The notes under the pieces: model-generated
What the model saw: the letters and a program-made list of their open reading frames with translations, nothing else
Told to the model about the DNA's origin: nothing
The model's database searches: none
Position numbers and translations under genes: made by a program
Assembly: GCA_021199595.1 (NCBI GenBank)
Contig: JAJQHT010000213.1
Coordinates: 1 to 5,127, forward strand
Direction of reading: 5' to 3'
Length of the DNA: 5,127 nt
From: Oscillospiraceae bacterium
Lineage (GTDB): Bacteria > Bacillota > Clostridia > Oscillospirales > Oscillospiraceae
Shown here: positions 1 through 5,127 of the stretch, piece by piece
Numbering within the stretch: the first letter of the stretch is position 1
Layout of the letters: every line of letters starts with the position of its first letter

Positions 1-456
1 GTGTATAAGCGGGAGTATTACAGCTTCCGCCTGCCCGCAAAACGATTGAGACGTTTAAAGATTACCTATACTGGCGCCGCACTTTTCTTGTGTGCGCTTT
101 GGATAACCTTGGCGTTGGTTCCGGCAGAGGGACGGGAGACGCCGTGGGTCGGTATGTGCTGGTATCTGAGCCTAATCCCCATGCTTTACTTTCTCATCAG
201 CGTGGGCTGGCTTCTTTCAGCCGGTGAGAAAATGACCTATCGGACGTATTATGCGTCTGGTCTGCGGATGAAGGTGCCTCTGTGGTTTCTGACGTTTATG
301 ATGGGCGAAAGCGCTACGGCGCAGCTTGTGCTTGTGTGTCGGTCCTTCCAGCCGGGAGAGCTTGCCTGGCTCCTGGGGGCAGTCGTGTGTGTCGCTTTGG
401 CCGTGGGGATGCTGTATCTTCAGAAAAAATACCCCGCCTATGTCGTGAGAGAATAA
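1..456 (+). CDS. Small four-helix integral membrane protein, unknown function (possibly 5'-partial)
   Basis: The 151-residue reading frame opens with a GTG at base 1. The true start may therefore lie upstream, and no ribosome binding site can be seen. The N-terminus is basic (K17 to K20 region, KRLRRLK). Four hydrophobic stretches follow at roughly residues 22-42, 50-72, 92-114 and 121-140. Basic residues cluster at the N-terminus, in the loop at about 76-91 and in the C-terminal tail after 140. By the positive-inside rule this gives four transmembrane helices with both ends in the cytoplasm. I see no catalytic motif, lipobox or transporter signature and do not recognise the family. It ends 39 bases before a strong hairpin terminator, so it is the last gene of its transcript. 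It converges on the amidohydrolase operon and is probably functionally separate from it. Confidence is good that this is a real membrane protein, but none for a specific role. Confidence 0.75.
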   Translation: MYKREYYSFRLPAKRLRRLKITYTGAALFLCALWITLALVPAEGRETPWVGMCWYLSLIPMLYFLISVGWLLSAGEKMTYRTYYASGLRMKVPLWFLTFMMGESATAQLVLVCRSFQPGELAWLLGAVVCVALAVGMLYLQKKYPAYVVRE

Positions 457-495
457 GTGCATCAAGGAATTGCATCAAAAGCCTTGGTTTATAGC

Positions 496-540
496 AAAGA
501 GGGATTTATCAAAAACAACTGTTTTGATAAATCCCTCTTT
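496..540. terminator. Perfect 19-bp hairpin, probable bidirectional Rho-independent terminator
   Basis: The arms at 496-514 and 522-540 are perfectly complementary and are separated by a 7-base loop (515-521). On the plus strand the 3' arm runs into five consecutive T (538-542), giving a standard intrinsic terminator for the membrane-protein gene that stops at 456. On the minus strand the hairpin begins 7 bases after the SnoaL-like gene's stop codon. There the 3' arm ends in TTT followed by GC, a weaker U tract. Its position between two convergent genes supports shared use. The plus direction should be the stronger one. Confidence 0.88.
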
Positions 541-547
541 TTGAAGG

Positions 548-1285
548 TTATTCCTCTGGATATGCAATGTGTTCAGGCGGCAGGGGGTACCATTTATCAG
601 GCCGCCATGCCTCCTCAGGACTCCAGGCATTAGAACGTGGGGCTTCATCGGGCGGCCAGTAAGGAGGCGGGGTTTTGCGGCAGTCGGGGCACCGCAGCCA
701 GCCCTTGTCATAGGGGGTTCGCAGCCAGCCGATGGGACGAAGGCTTTTGAACTTCCACTCTCCATGCTCTTTGACAAACTCGTTGGCGTATTTGCCAACC
801 ATCCAGAACGCCGTGTGCTTTTTTTCCAGCGTATCCGGGTCAAAGACATAGTTGGTGTGGGGGCCAAAAAGATGCCATTGGCCGGAGGCATGGAGGCCGT
901 CGGGAGAAACCTCGATCAGCGGTGTGGTGAGCATGATGGTCAGCAGGAGCTGCGGGTCATCCGACCATGTGTTTGACATTTCATGCTCTTCTTCCTCGGT
1001 AATCATGCGGCCGCTCTTGTCCATACGGCCGCCCATGGTATACCACACCCGTTTGACGTGCTCCTGGCCCTTGTAAGCGCCAGAGTCCATGATTTCCACC
1101 CGCACATCCGGGTCTTCATGGGAAAACAGCTCGTCCCATACCTCAGCTACAAGGCCGTTTTCCATATAGAATATATATCGGCCCATAAGCTGGGAGATAG
1201 CCTGCATATCTGCAAATTTTTGCTGTCTGGCCAGTTCCCGCTTCATTTCAGCGATTTGGGTTTCCAATTCTTCAATCGTTGCCAT
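548..1285 (-). CDS. SnoaL-like / NTF2-fold protein with C-terminal CPDC and Pro/Trp-rich extension
   Basis: This gene encodes 245 residues. A charged helix, probably a coiled coil, occupies residues 3-25 (ELETQIAEMKREL region). It is followed by a SnoaL-like alpha+beta barrel at about 26-190. Family-typical elements are the opening helix with GRYIFYMENG (35-44), W50 and LFS (53-55), the strand with VRVE then SGAYKG (68-73), and a late strand-turn-strand ending HGEWKFKSL (174-182). SnoaL-like proteins include cyclases, isomerases and dehydratases such as BaiE, and also non-catalytic members, so the reaction here is unknown. After the fold come CPDC (199-202) and a tail rich in Pro and Trp (206-235). 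The start is firm: AAAGGAGG at 1294-1301 lies 8 bases upstream, inside the end of the dehydratase gene, whose stop is 3 bases away. It is the last gene of the operon, and the 496-540 hairpin follows 7 bases after its stop. Expression is therefore probably coupled to the dehydratase, implying a shared pathway. The gene is certain, the fold likely, and the activity open. Confidence 0.9.
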   Translation of the reverse strand: MATIEELETQIAEMKRELARQQKFADMQAISQLMGRYIFYMENGLVAEVWDELFSHEDPDVRVEIMDSGAYKGQEHVKRVWYTMGGRMDKSGRMITEEEEHEMSNTWSDDPQLLLTIMLTTPLIEVSPDGLHASGQWHLFGPHTNYVFDPDTLEKKHTAFWMVGKYANEFVKEHGEWKFKSLRPIGWLRTPYDKGWLRCPDCRKTPPPYWPPDEAPRSNAWSPEEAWRPDKWYPLPPEHIAYPEE

Positions 1286-1288
1286 TTT

Positions 1289-2584
1289 TCATTCCTCCTT
1301 TGAAGATAGCATTACGGTTGCCGGACATTCCTGAATGATGTTCCCGTCGAGATTTTCGCACCAGCACGCCAAATCGACGTAGTGCTTGCCATCTTTTATG
1401 TATTTGTCATAAACATATCCCCGGGAAATCACCAGGTCGTTCACCATGCCATGAGCGTTCAAATAACGGTTTTTCATATAGGGAACCTTTAGCAGTACGC
1501 TGGGCCGGTCATAGGTCGCCGGGAACATATCGCAGGCATCCTCCGGGGCGCGCTCTGAAATGAGCCGCCAGCCGATTTTTGTCACAAAGCCGTTGTCTCC
1601 GCACCAGTTTGTCAGCATACGGATAGCGTGGTTGCGCGCTGTGGTATTCACAAAAACAGGGCGGCTGCCCGGATGGTTCCTGTCGCAGAAATGCTGGGCC
1701 CAGTCGTGGTACAGGCACCCGGTCTCATCCTTTTCGCATCGCTGCGCCCGATCCGTCATGACGGCGTCCCGTATGCGGGGCTGTTCAAATATCATATCGC
1801 CATGCTCATAAAACATGGTGATGGCGGTATAGGGGCCGTCCGCTGTGGGGGTCGGTTCATCACCAATGCTGACATCCTCCCAGTACAGCGTCTCCTTTCC
1901 TCGGACATATTCATTTCGCCACATGTCCTTTATCAGCTCCCAGTCCTCATCCGTATAAATATGGCAGGGATGATAGTCCGACATATGACGCTGGGCGCGG
2001 AGCATGGGAATATTCCTGGATGGGTCCGTGTAACGCTTGAACATTTCCACGGTGCGGAAAACGCCTCGTCCTGCGACCTCACCCCGCTGATTTACGAAGT
2101 CCCCCTCGCCGCAGACGCGAAAGGCGCGCACGTCGCTGCCGGCTGGATCGGTCACATCCTCGAAGTCCAAATGTACGTTTTTTGTAGAAAGTACATCGCC
2201 CGGATATATTGGCTTGTAATAATACATCTCGTGATCCATGGCGTTTCCCGGAATACGCACCTTGCCTCGATCCATTCCCCAGATGCCAAGAGTGCGCGGC
2301 ATCATGGGAAACCAAACGTCCGGCTCGAACATACCGGGAGAGGCGATGATGTCCCCCCATTTGGTCGTTTTTGCGTAGTCCTCGTCCCAGTAGAGCGGAT
2401 TATAAGGGTTCCAAATCCGACCCCATTTCCGCATGGCCTCCCGGTCGGCGGTCTCCACGCCGTTCATGGGCATGGGGCCGGTGGCAAGCCAGGAGCCGTC
2501 CTCCAGGGAACGGCGGAAGTCATCCAATATTTTTTTGTCTGTGTCATTGTAAACACCGGGATAAAAGATTTCAAACTCATTCAT
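1289..2584 (-). CDS. FAS1-like / MaoC-type double-hotdog dehydratase domain protein
   Basis: This gene encodes 431 residues, a usual size for a two-hotdog protein of the FAS1-like dehydratase family. These proteins hydrate or dehydrate acyl thioesters or related substrates. The N-terminal hotdog (about 18-185) shows NPLYWDEDYAK (62-72), then GDIIASP (77-83) and KPIYPGDVL (124-132), the equivalent of the PGD turn of MaoC domains. The C-terminal half (about 230-428) begins YWEDVSIGDEP (234-244). It carries HDW (293-295) and TNWCGDNGFV (325-334), and ends in a strand containing NLDGNIIQECPA. The MaoC catalytic D-x-N-P-x-H pattern is altered to P60-Y-N-P-L-Y65, so the N-terminal half is probably not the catalytic one; H293/D294 are candidates for the active half. 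The start overlaps the end of the amidohydrolase gene by 8 bases, in the sequence ATGAATGA. It has its own AAAGGGGAG (2595-2603) 10 bases upstream, indicating translational coupling. No CoA ligase or reductase is nearby to reveal the substrate. Family assignment is from recalled motifs; the gene itself is certain. Confidence 0.9.
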   Translation of the reverse strand: MNEFEIFYPGVYNDTDKKILDDFRRSLEDGSWLATGPMPMNGVETADREAMRKWGRIWNPYNPLYWDEDYAKTTKWGDIIASPGMFEPDVWFPMMPRTLGIWGMDRGKVRIPGNAMDHEMYYYKPIYPGDVLSTKNVHLDFEDVTDPAGSDVRAFRVCGEGDFVNQRGEVAGRGVFRTVEMFKRYTDPSRNIPMLRAQRHMSDYHPCHIYTDEDWELIKDMWRNEYVRGKETLYWEDVSIGDEPTPTADGPYTAITMFYEHGDMIFEQPRIRDAVMTDRAQRCEKDETGCLYHDWAQHFCDRNHPGSRPVFVNTTARNHAIRMLTNWCGDNGFVTKIGWRLISERAPEDACDMFPATYDRPSVLLKVPYMKNRYLNAHGMVNDLVISRGYVYDKYIKDGKHYVDLACWCENLDGNIIQECPATVMLSSKEE

Positions 2585-3746
2585 GACGGATAATCTCCCC
2601 TTTGTTCATCACCAAGCACACGTTTTCAAGTGCGCTGAAGCTCCCATCCAGCGGCTCTTTGATTCCGATGATATTGGCCATTTTCCCGACGGTAAAGGAG
2701 CCCATCTGACCAAAAACATGGCAGACGCGGGCGGCGGTTTCCGTGGCCGCTTTGACTACCTCTTGTAAAGATAGTCCTGCTTCATGGAGGAGCCGCAGCT
2801 CTCCAACAGGCATACCGACAGGCGCAGGGCTTGTCTCCATGCGCATGGTGTCCGTGCCCATGGCAATCTGTCCGCCCATGGCGTGAAAACGGCGGACGTT
2901 ATCCACGGCTATGGCGGTCTTGGCCTCCCTGTCCGCCGGGTCAGGCGGCGGTATATGCTTCATTTTTTCTCGCATTGCAGGTGGAATAGCCTCCGGCGGA
3001 AGTGGCGGCGGTTCTACAGAATTAACGTAAAGTGTGGCGGTCACGGTGACATCGTCGTCTACCATCCGCTTCAGCGTCTCATCGGGCAACGGTGTCAGCG
3101 GCATATGCGCCAGCTCCCGTATACCTGCATCCAGCAGCATGGGCACAAACGATCCGTCCAGCACGTGAGCGCAGGCCCACATACCATTTGCGCTGGCTGC
3201 TTTTACCATGGCGGCAATTTCTTCTTTGTTCAAGCTGAGGCGCTTGGGATCGACCTGCGTTTTGACACCATGAAAACCGTTTTTTGCGAGATAATTTACG
3301 GCAGCGGCGACCTGCTCCTCGCCCTGGCAGCCAAGGCCGCATTCCGCCCCATCGGGCATAATATGTCCGAGTCCGTTTTTTCGGGCAATGAAACGGCCTG
3401 AGGACACAAATCCGCAGCAGCCGGCATCTCTTGGCGTATCCCGCCACGCGATGAAATCCTCCAGCGGCCTGTCGTTTCCCAGACCAAGATCGCGCACAAA
3501 GGTTACGCCGGCCCTGGCCCAATTTTGCAGAGATATATCATTGTATTCGATATTGCCGGTCACAAGATGGACGTGAGCATCAATAAACCCTGGCAGCAGA
3601 GTATAGCTGGTCAGCTCCAGCCCCGGACCGGGCAGGTTTTGGCCGATGGCCGCGATATGACCGTTTTCTACCAGAACGTCCATTGGCGCATTCCAAAGCT
3701 GACTGTCGCACAGCATAGCATTTTTCAGCAGCAGCCTATTGTCCAT
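2577..3746 (-). CDS. Metal-dependent amidohydrolase (imidazolonepropionase/prolidase-like branch)
   Basis: This gene encodes 389 residues. A small beta-sandwich N-terminus leads into the metal-binding motif PGFIDAHVH (52-60; H58 and H60). A TIM barrel follows, with AGVTFVRDLG (79-88), K162 in GVKTQV (probable carboxylated bridging lysine), H194 in CAHV, H214 in ELAHM and D299 in GTDT. That is a complete two-metal set for this superfamily, which hydrolyses amide, ester or ring C-N bonds in peptidic, heterocyclic or xenobiotic substrates. The C-terminus returns to the sandwich with GSFTVGKMANIIGI (349-362); N358 replaces the usual Asp of the GKxAD motif. No signal peptide is seen, so it is probably cytoplasmic. 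The reading frame extends upstream to 3884, but that extension crosses the predicted promoter. The ATG at 3746 has AAAGGAG 9 bases upstream and fits the family's N-terminus, so it was chosen. It is the first gene of the three-gene operon and shares 8 bases with the dehydratase gene. The substrate cannot be read from the sequence. Confidence 0.93.
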   Translation of the reverse strand: MDNRLLLKNAMLCDSQLWNAPMDVLVENGHIAAIGQNLPGPGLELTSYTLLPGFIDAHVHLVTGNIEYNDISLQNWARAGVTFVRDLGLGNDRPLEDFIAWRDTPRDAGCCGFVSSGRFIARKNGLGHIMPDGAECGLGCQGEEQVAAAVNYLAKNGFHGVKTQVDPKRLSLNKEEIAAMVKAASANGMWACAHVLDGSFVPMLLDAGIRELAHMPLTPLPDETLKRMVDDDVTVTATLYVNSVEPPPLPPEAIPPAMREKMKHIPPPDPADREAKTAIAVDNVRRFHAMGGQIAMGTDTMRMETSPAPVGMPVGELRLLHEAGLSLQEVVKAATETAARVCHVFGQMGSFTVGKMANIIGIKEPLDGSFSALENVCLVMNKGEIIRHE

Positions 3747-3755
3747 TACTCTCTG

Positions 3756-3762
3756 CTCCTTT
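3756..3762 (-). promoter_or_regulatory. Ribosome binding site that fixes the amidohydrolase start
   Basis: The minus-strand sequence AAAGGAG lies 9 bases before the ATG at 3746. No comparable site precedes the longer possible start at 3884. This decides for the 389-residue form. Confidence 0.85.
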
Positions 3763-3777
3763 CCCGTGAATGGTATT

Positions 3778-3791
3778 TTGAAAGCCTTCAA
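3778..3791. promoter_or_regulatory. Imperfect 14-bp palindrome just downstream of the predicted operon start site
   Basis: TTGAAAG followed directly by CCTTCAA pairs at six of seven positions. It has no loop, so it would suit a dimeric DNA-binding protein better than an RNA hairpin. It covers about +1 to +14 of the predicted minus-strand transcript, where a bound repressor would block initiation. A dyad this short can arise by chance. Confidence 0.3.
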
Positions 3792-3798
3792 TAAGGTT

Positions 3799-3827
3799 AT
3801 TATAAGGTGAGCAGAAGCAAATGTGAA
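3799..3827 (-). promoter_or_regulatory. Sigma-A promoter of the amidohydrolase-dehydratase-SnoaL operon
   Basis: On the minus strand, -35 TTCACA (3822-3827, five of six consensus bases) is separated by exactly 17 bases from -10 TATAAT (3799-3804, six of six). The expected start is near 3792, giving a leader of about 45 bases before the ATG at 3746. It is the best promoter match I found in the window and lies directly upstream of the first operon gene. Confidence 0.8.
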
Positions 3828-3851
3828 ATTACTTTTTGAATCTGTCTTTTT

Positions 3852-3864
3852 TTCCAATTTGGAA
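3852..3864. promoter_or_regulatory. Perfect 13-bp palindrome, candidate regulator binding site (T-N11-A type)
   Basis: TTCCAA, a central T, then TTGGAA is a perfect dyad. Its centre (3858) is about 66 bases upstream of the predicted start of the minus-strand operon. LysR-type regulators recognise T-N11-A dyads centred near -65, so both form and position fit. No such regulator is encoded in the window. The site could equally act on the plus-strand gene or be chance. Confidence 0.4.
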
Positions 3865-3917
3865 TAACTGGGGTCGAAAATCAATATTTCCCTTTTGGAG
3901 GAGAAAAGGATACAATT

Positions 3918-4067
3918 ATGTTATCAAGTTATTCTCATCACAATACTCAGAGGCCGCAAAGTGCATTACATTATCTATTGCTTTCAAGAGGGGGGATTAT
4001 CGGTCAGAAAGCTCATTGCTTCAGAAAAATATTAGCCATAAATAAATTATACAGGAGGAACAAATAA
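3918..4067 (+). CDS. Doubtful 49-residue ORF upstream of the secreted protein (possible leader peptide)
   Basis: An ATG at 3918 opens 49 codons ending in a TAA (4065-4067) whose last base is the first base of the next gene's ATG (TAATG overlap). AAAAGGA lies 7 bases upstream, preceded by GGAGGAG (3897-3903). The product is basic, with a short hydrophobic run (HYLLL) and no domain I recognise. The overlap and upstream purine-rich sites are what a coupled leader would show. However, the TAATG junction partly follows from the next gene's own start, and the composition looks like untranslated spacer. More likely not a gene. Confidence 0.2.
   Translation: MLSSYSHHNTQRPQSALHYLLLSRGGIIGQKAHCFRKILAINKLYRRNK
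4053..4058 (+). promoter_or_regulatory. Ribosome binding site of the secreted acidic protein
   Basis: A perfect AGGAGG stands 8 bases before the ATG at 4067. With the signal peptide directly after that ATG, it fixes the start. Confidence 0.9.
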
Positions 4068-5127
4068 TGAAGAAGTTTTGGCGAACCACATTCGCGGTTT
4101 TGGTGCTGCTGAGCATGGTGCTGACCCTGGGGGGCGGCGCTGTGGCAGCGGAGACCGAACAGAAAGAAATACAAACCTGGAGCGGCGGGGCCATCGTTTC
4201 GTCCAGCTACTCCGCCCCAAACGGTACAGCGTTGGCCTTTATCCCGGAAGCAGAGATTACTGGCGATACGGCGGCCGTGGACATCTATGTAGATGGCGAA
4301 CTGTATGAGGACATAGAGGTGACAAACTATGCCAGCCTTCTGGCGCTGGCAGAGGACAGCGGGCTGAACGGCAAGAAGGCTGTCACGCTGGTCGGCGTCA
4401 TTGAATATGATTCCTTCGATGCTGCAAGCGGAACAGTGGCGCTCTATGACGCAATCGGGCCGAATGATAATGTGCTGTATATTCCTGATGCGGAAACGGA
4501 GCAGGCGGTGGCCGAGGTTTTCCAAAGCGTGTTTAACTACGGTACGGAAGATGGTGTATCCGCCTATTACACATTTGACCAGGGCTATGGTCTGTATGTG
4601 GATGGCTATTACGCCGAGACTACCGCAGACTGCGCTTACTATGGCATATCTGACGACGGAACTCTGACGGTGCTGGACGGCCCTGTTAATGCGCTTTATA
4701 CGACCTCTGCCCTGGCGGCAGCGGGATTTGCGGCAGATTATTCCCTGGCGGCTGTTTCCCGGAATGAAGACGGCAAGGTGAATGCAGTGTACTATACAAA
4801 CTGCACGGCCGGGGCTGACACGACGACGGTTCAGCTTGGGCTGGATGGAAACGCGACTGTAGACAATGAGGCTACAGAGACTTACGGCATTTATCTTGAT
4901 TATGACTTCAACGGTTTTACTGCGGCGGCAGACATCGCAGAGACGGCAATTTATCTTTATACCGGCGCGGCTGTTGGAACAGATGAGGATGGGAATCAGG
5001 CAGAAGCCTATGCCGATGGCTCACTGAATACATATACCCCGGTTACAATAGAATCGATTATTGCGGACGAGGATGGTATTATCCGTTATGCGGATGGGTC
5101 CTATGAGTATGAATACGGCAAAGCAGT
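4067..5127 (+). CDS. Secreted, highly acidic protein, unknown function (3'-partial)
   Basis: The reading frame stays open from the ATG at 4067 to the window end: 353 full codons plus GT, which must encode Val. Residues 1-28 form a classical Sec signal peptide: KK and R6, a hydrophobic core at about 9-21, and a likely cleavage in AVAAE (25-29). There is no lipobox cysteine, so the protein is exported, either released or anchored by a part beyond the window. By hand count the mature part has about 56 Asp/Glu against 7 Lys/Arg, is rich in Tyr, Ala, Gly and Thr, and has only two cysteines (189, 246), which could form a disulfide. Loose YxxDG/ADG-type strand-turn elements recur (YVDGELY 74-80, YVDGYY 177-182, YADGSYEYEY 341-350), suggesting beta-rich structure, but no clear repeat unit. 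The final YADGSYE resembles the opening of some FMN-binding domains, a weak hint only. It is divergent from the amidohydrolase operon across a 320-base spacer. I do not recognise the family. Confidence 0.9.
   Translation, partial: MKKFWRTTFAVLVLLSMVLTLGGGAVAAETEQKEIQTWSGGAIVSSSYSAPNGTALAFIPEAEITGDTAAVDIYVDGELYEDIEVTNYASLLALAEDSGLNGKKAVTLVGVIEYDSFDAASGTVALYDAIGPNDNVLYIPDAETEQAVAEVFQSVFNYGTEDGVSAYYTFDQGYGLYVDGYYAETTADCAYYGISDDGTLTVLDGPVNALYTTSALAAAGFAADYSLAAVSRNEDGKVNAVYYTNCTAGADTTTVQLGLDGNATVDNEATETYGIYLDYDFNGFTAAADIAETAIYLYTGAAVGTDEDGNQAEAYADGSLNTYTPVTIESIIADEDGIIRYADGSYEYEYGKA

Larger units (their letters stand above)
3747..4066. other. AT-rich divergent intergenic region
   Basis: These 320 bases separate the leftward operon from the rightward secreted-protein gene. 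They hold the operon's promoter and leader (3747-3827), the 13-bp palindrome (3852-3864), purine-rich stretches at 3897-3910 and 3987-3996, and the doubtful small ORF. For the plus strand I find no convincing -35/-10 pair; only weak matches occur (TTGAAT/TGGAAT around 3836-3865, TACAAT at 3911). I see no terminator, tRNA or recognisable riboswitch fold. Confidence 0.7.

Noticed and set aside
458..478. 8-base direct repeat TGCATCAA at 458-465 and 471-478
   Set aside because: Two short copies in an AT-rich spacer are expected by chance. There is no further copy and no link to a mobile element or array.
1628..2593. 321-residue plus-strand open frame opposite the dehydratase gene
   Set aside because: It lies wholly antisense to a well-supported gene, its protein shows no domain, and its composition is what a codon-biased gene produces on the opposite strand.
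2784..3401. 205-residue plus-strand open frame opposite the amidohydrolase gene
   Set aside because: Antisense shadow of a gene with complete catalytic motifs. Its His- and Arg-rich composition has no recognisable fold.
3747..3884. Upstream extension of the amidohydrolase frame to an ATG at 3884, adding 46 residues
   Set aside because: It covers the predicted promoter, has no good ribosome binding site, and the added residues do not resemble the family's N-terminus. The ATG at 3746 has AAAGGAG at good spacing.
3836..3916. Plus-strand promoter candidates (TTGAAT-18-TGGAAT at 3836-3865, and TACAAT at 3911)
   Set aside because: The first pair matches only four of six bases in each box with non-optimal spacing, and the second lacks a matching -35. 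Neither is good enough to annotate.
4013..4525. 170-residue minus-strand open frame opposite the secreted protein
   Set aside because: The plus strand here has a signal peptide directly after a perfect AGGAGG site. The minus-strand product lacks any motif and has no good start context.

Overview
The window looks like a stretch of chromosome from an anaerobic, Gram-positive Clostridia-type (Bacillota) bacterium, probably gut-associated. The grounds are strong AGGAGG-type ribosome binding sites 8 to 10 bases before the starts, a near-consensus sigma-A promoter, moderately GC-rich genes beside AT-rich spacers, and a classical Gram-positive-style signal peptide. No ribosomal RNA or other taxonomic marker is present, so this assignment is an inference.

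Layout: (1) Positions 1-456, plus strand: a small four-helix membrane protein of unknown function, possibly cut at its 5' end. (2) Positions 496-540: a perfect 19-bp hairpin that probably terminates transcription from both sides. (3) Positions 548-3746, minus strand: a tight three-gene operon. In transcription order it encodes a metal-dependent amidohydrolase with a full set of metal ligands, a double-hotdog FAS1-like/MaoC-type dehydratase, and a SnoaL/NTF2-fold protein with an unusual C-terminal tail. The first two genes overlap by 8 bases and the next two are 3 bases apart. (4) Positions 3747-4066: an AT-rich divergent intergenic region with a good minus-strand promoter (TTCACA-17-TATAAT), two short palindromes placed like regulator sites, and a doubtful 49-residue ORF. 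(5) Positions 4067 to the window end, plus strand: the N-terminal 354 residues of a secreted, extremely acidic, tyrosine-rich protein that runs off the window.

How the genes may work together: one hydrolase plus two proteins from folds used for hydration/dehydration or cyclic-substrate chemistry suggests a small catabolic or biotransformation cassette for an unknown, perhaps ring-containing, substrate. There is no CoA ligase, oxidoreductase, transporter or regulator in the window, so the substrate cannot be named. The palindrome centred near -66 of the operon promoter fits control by a LysR-type regulator encoded elsewhere. I see no CRISPR array, insertion sequence, tRNA or rRNA.
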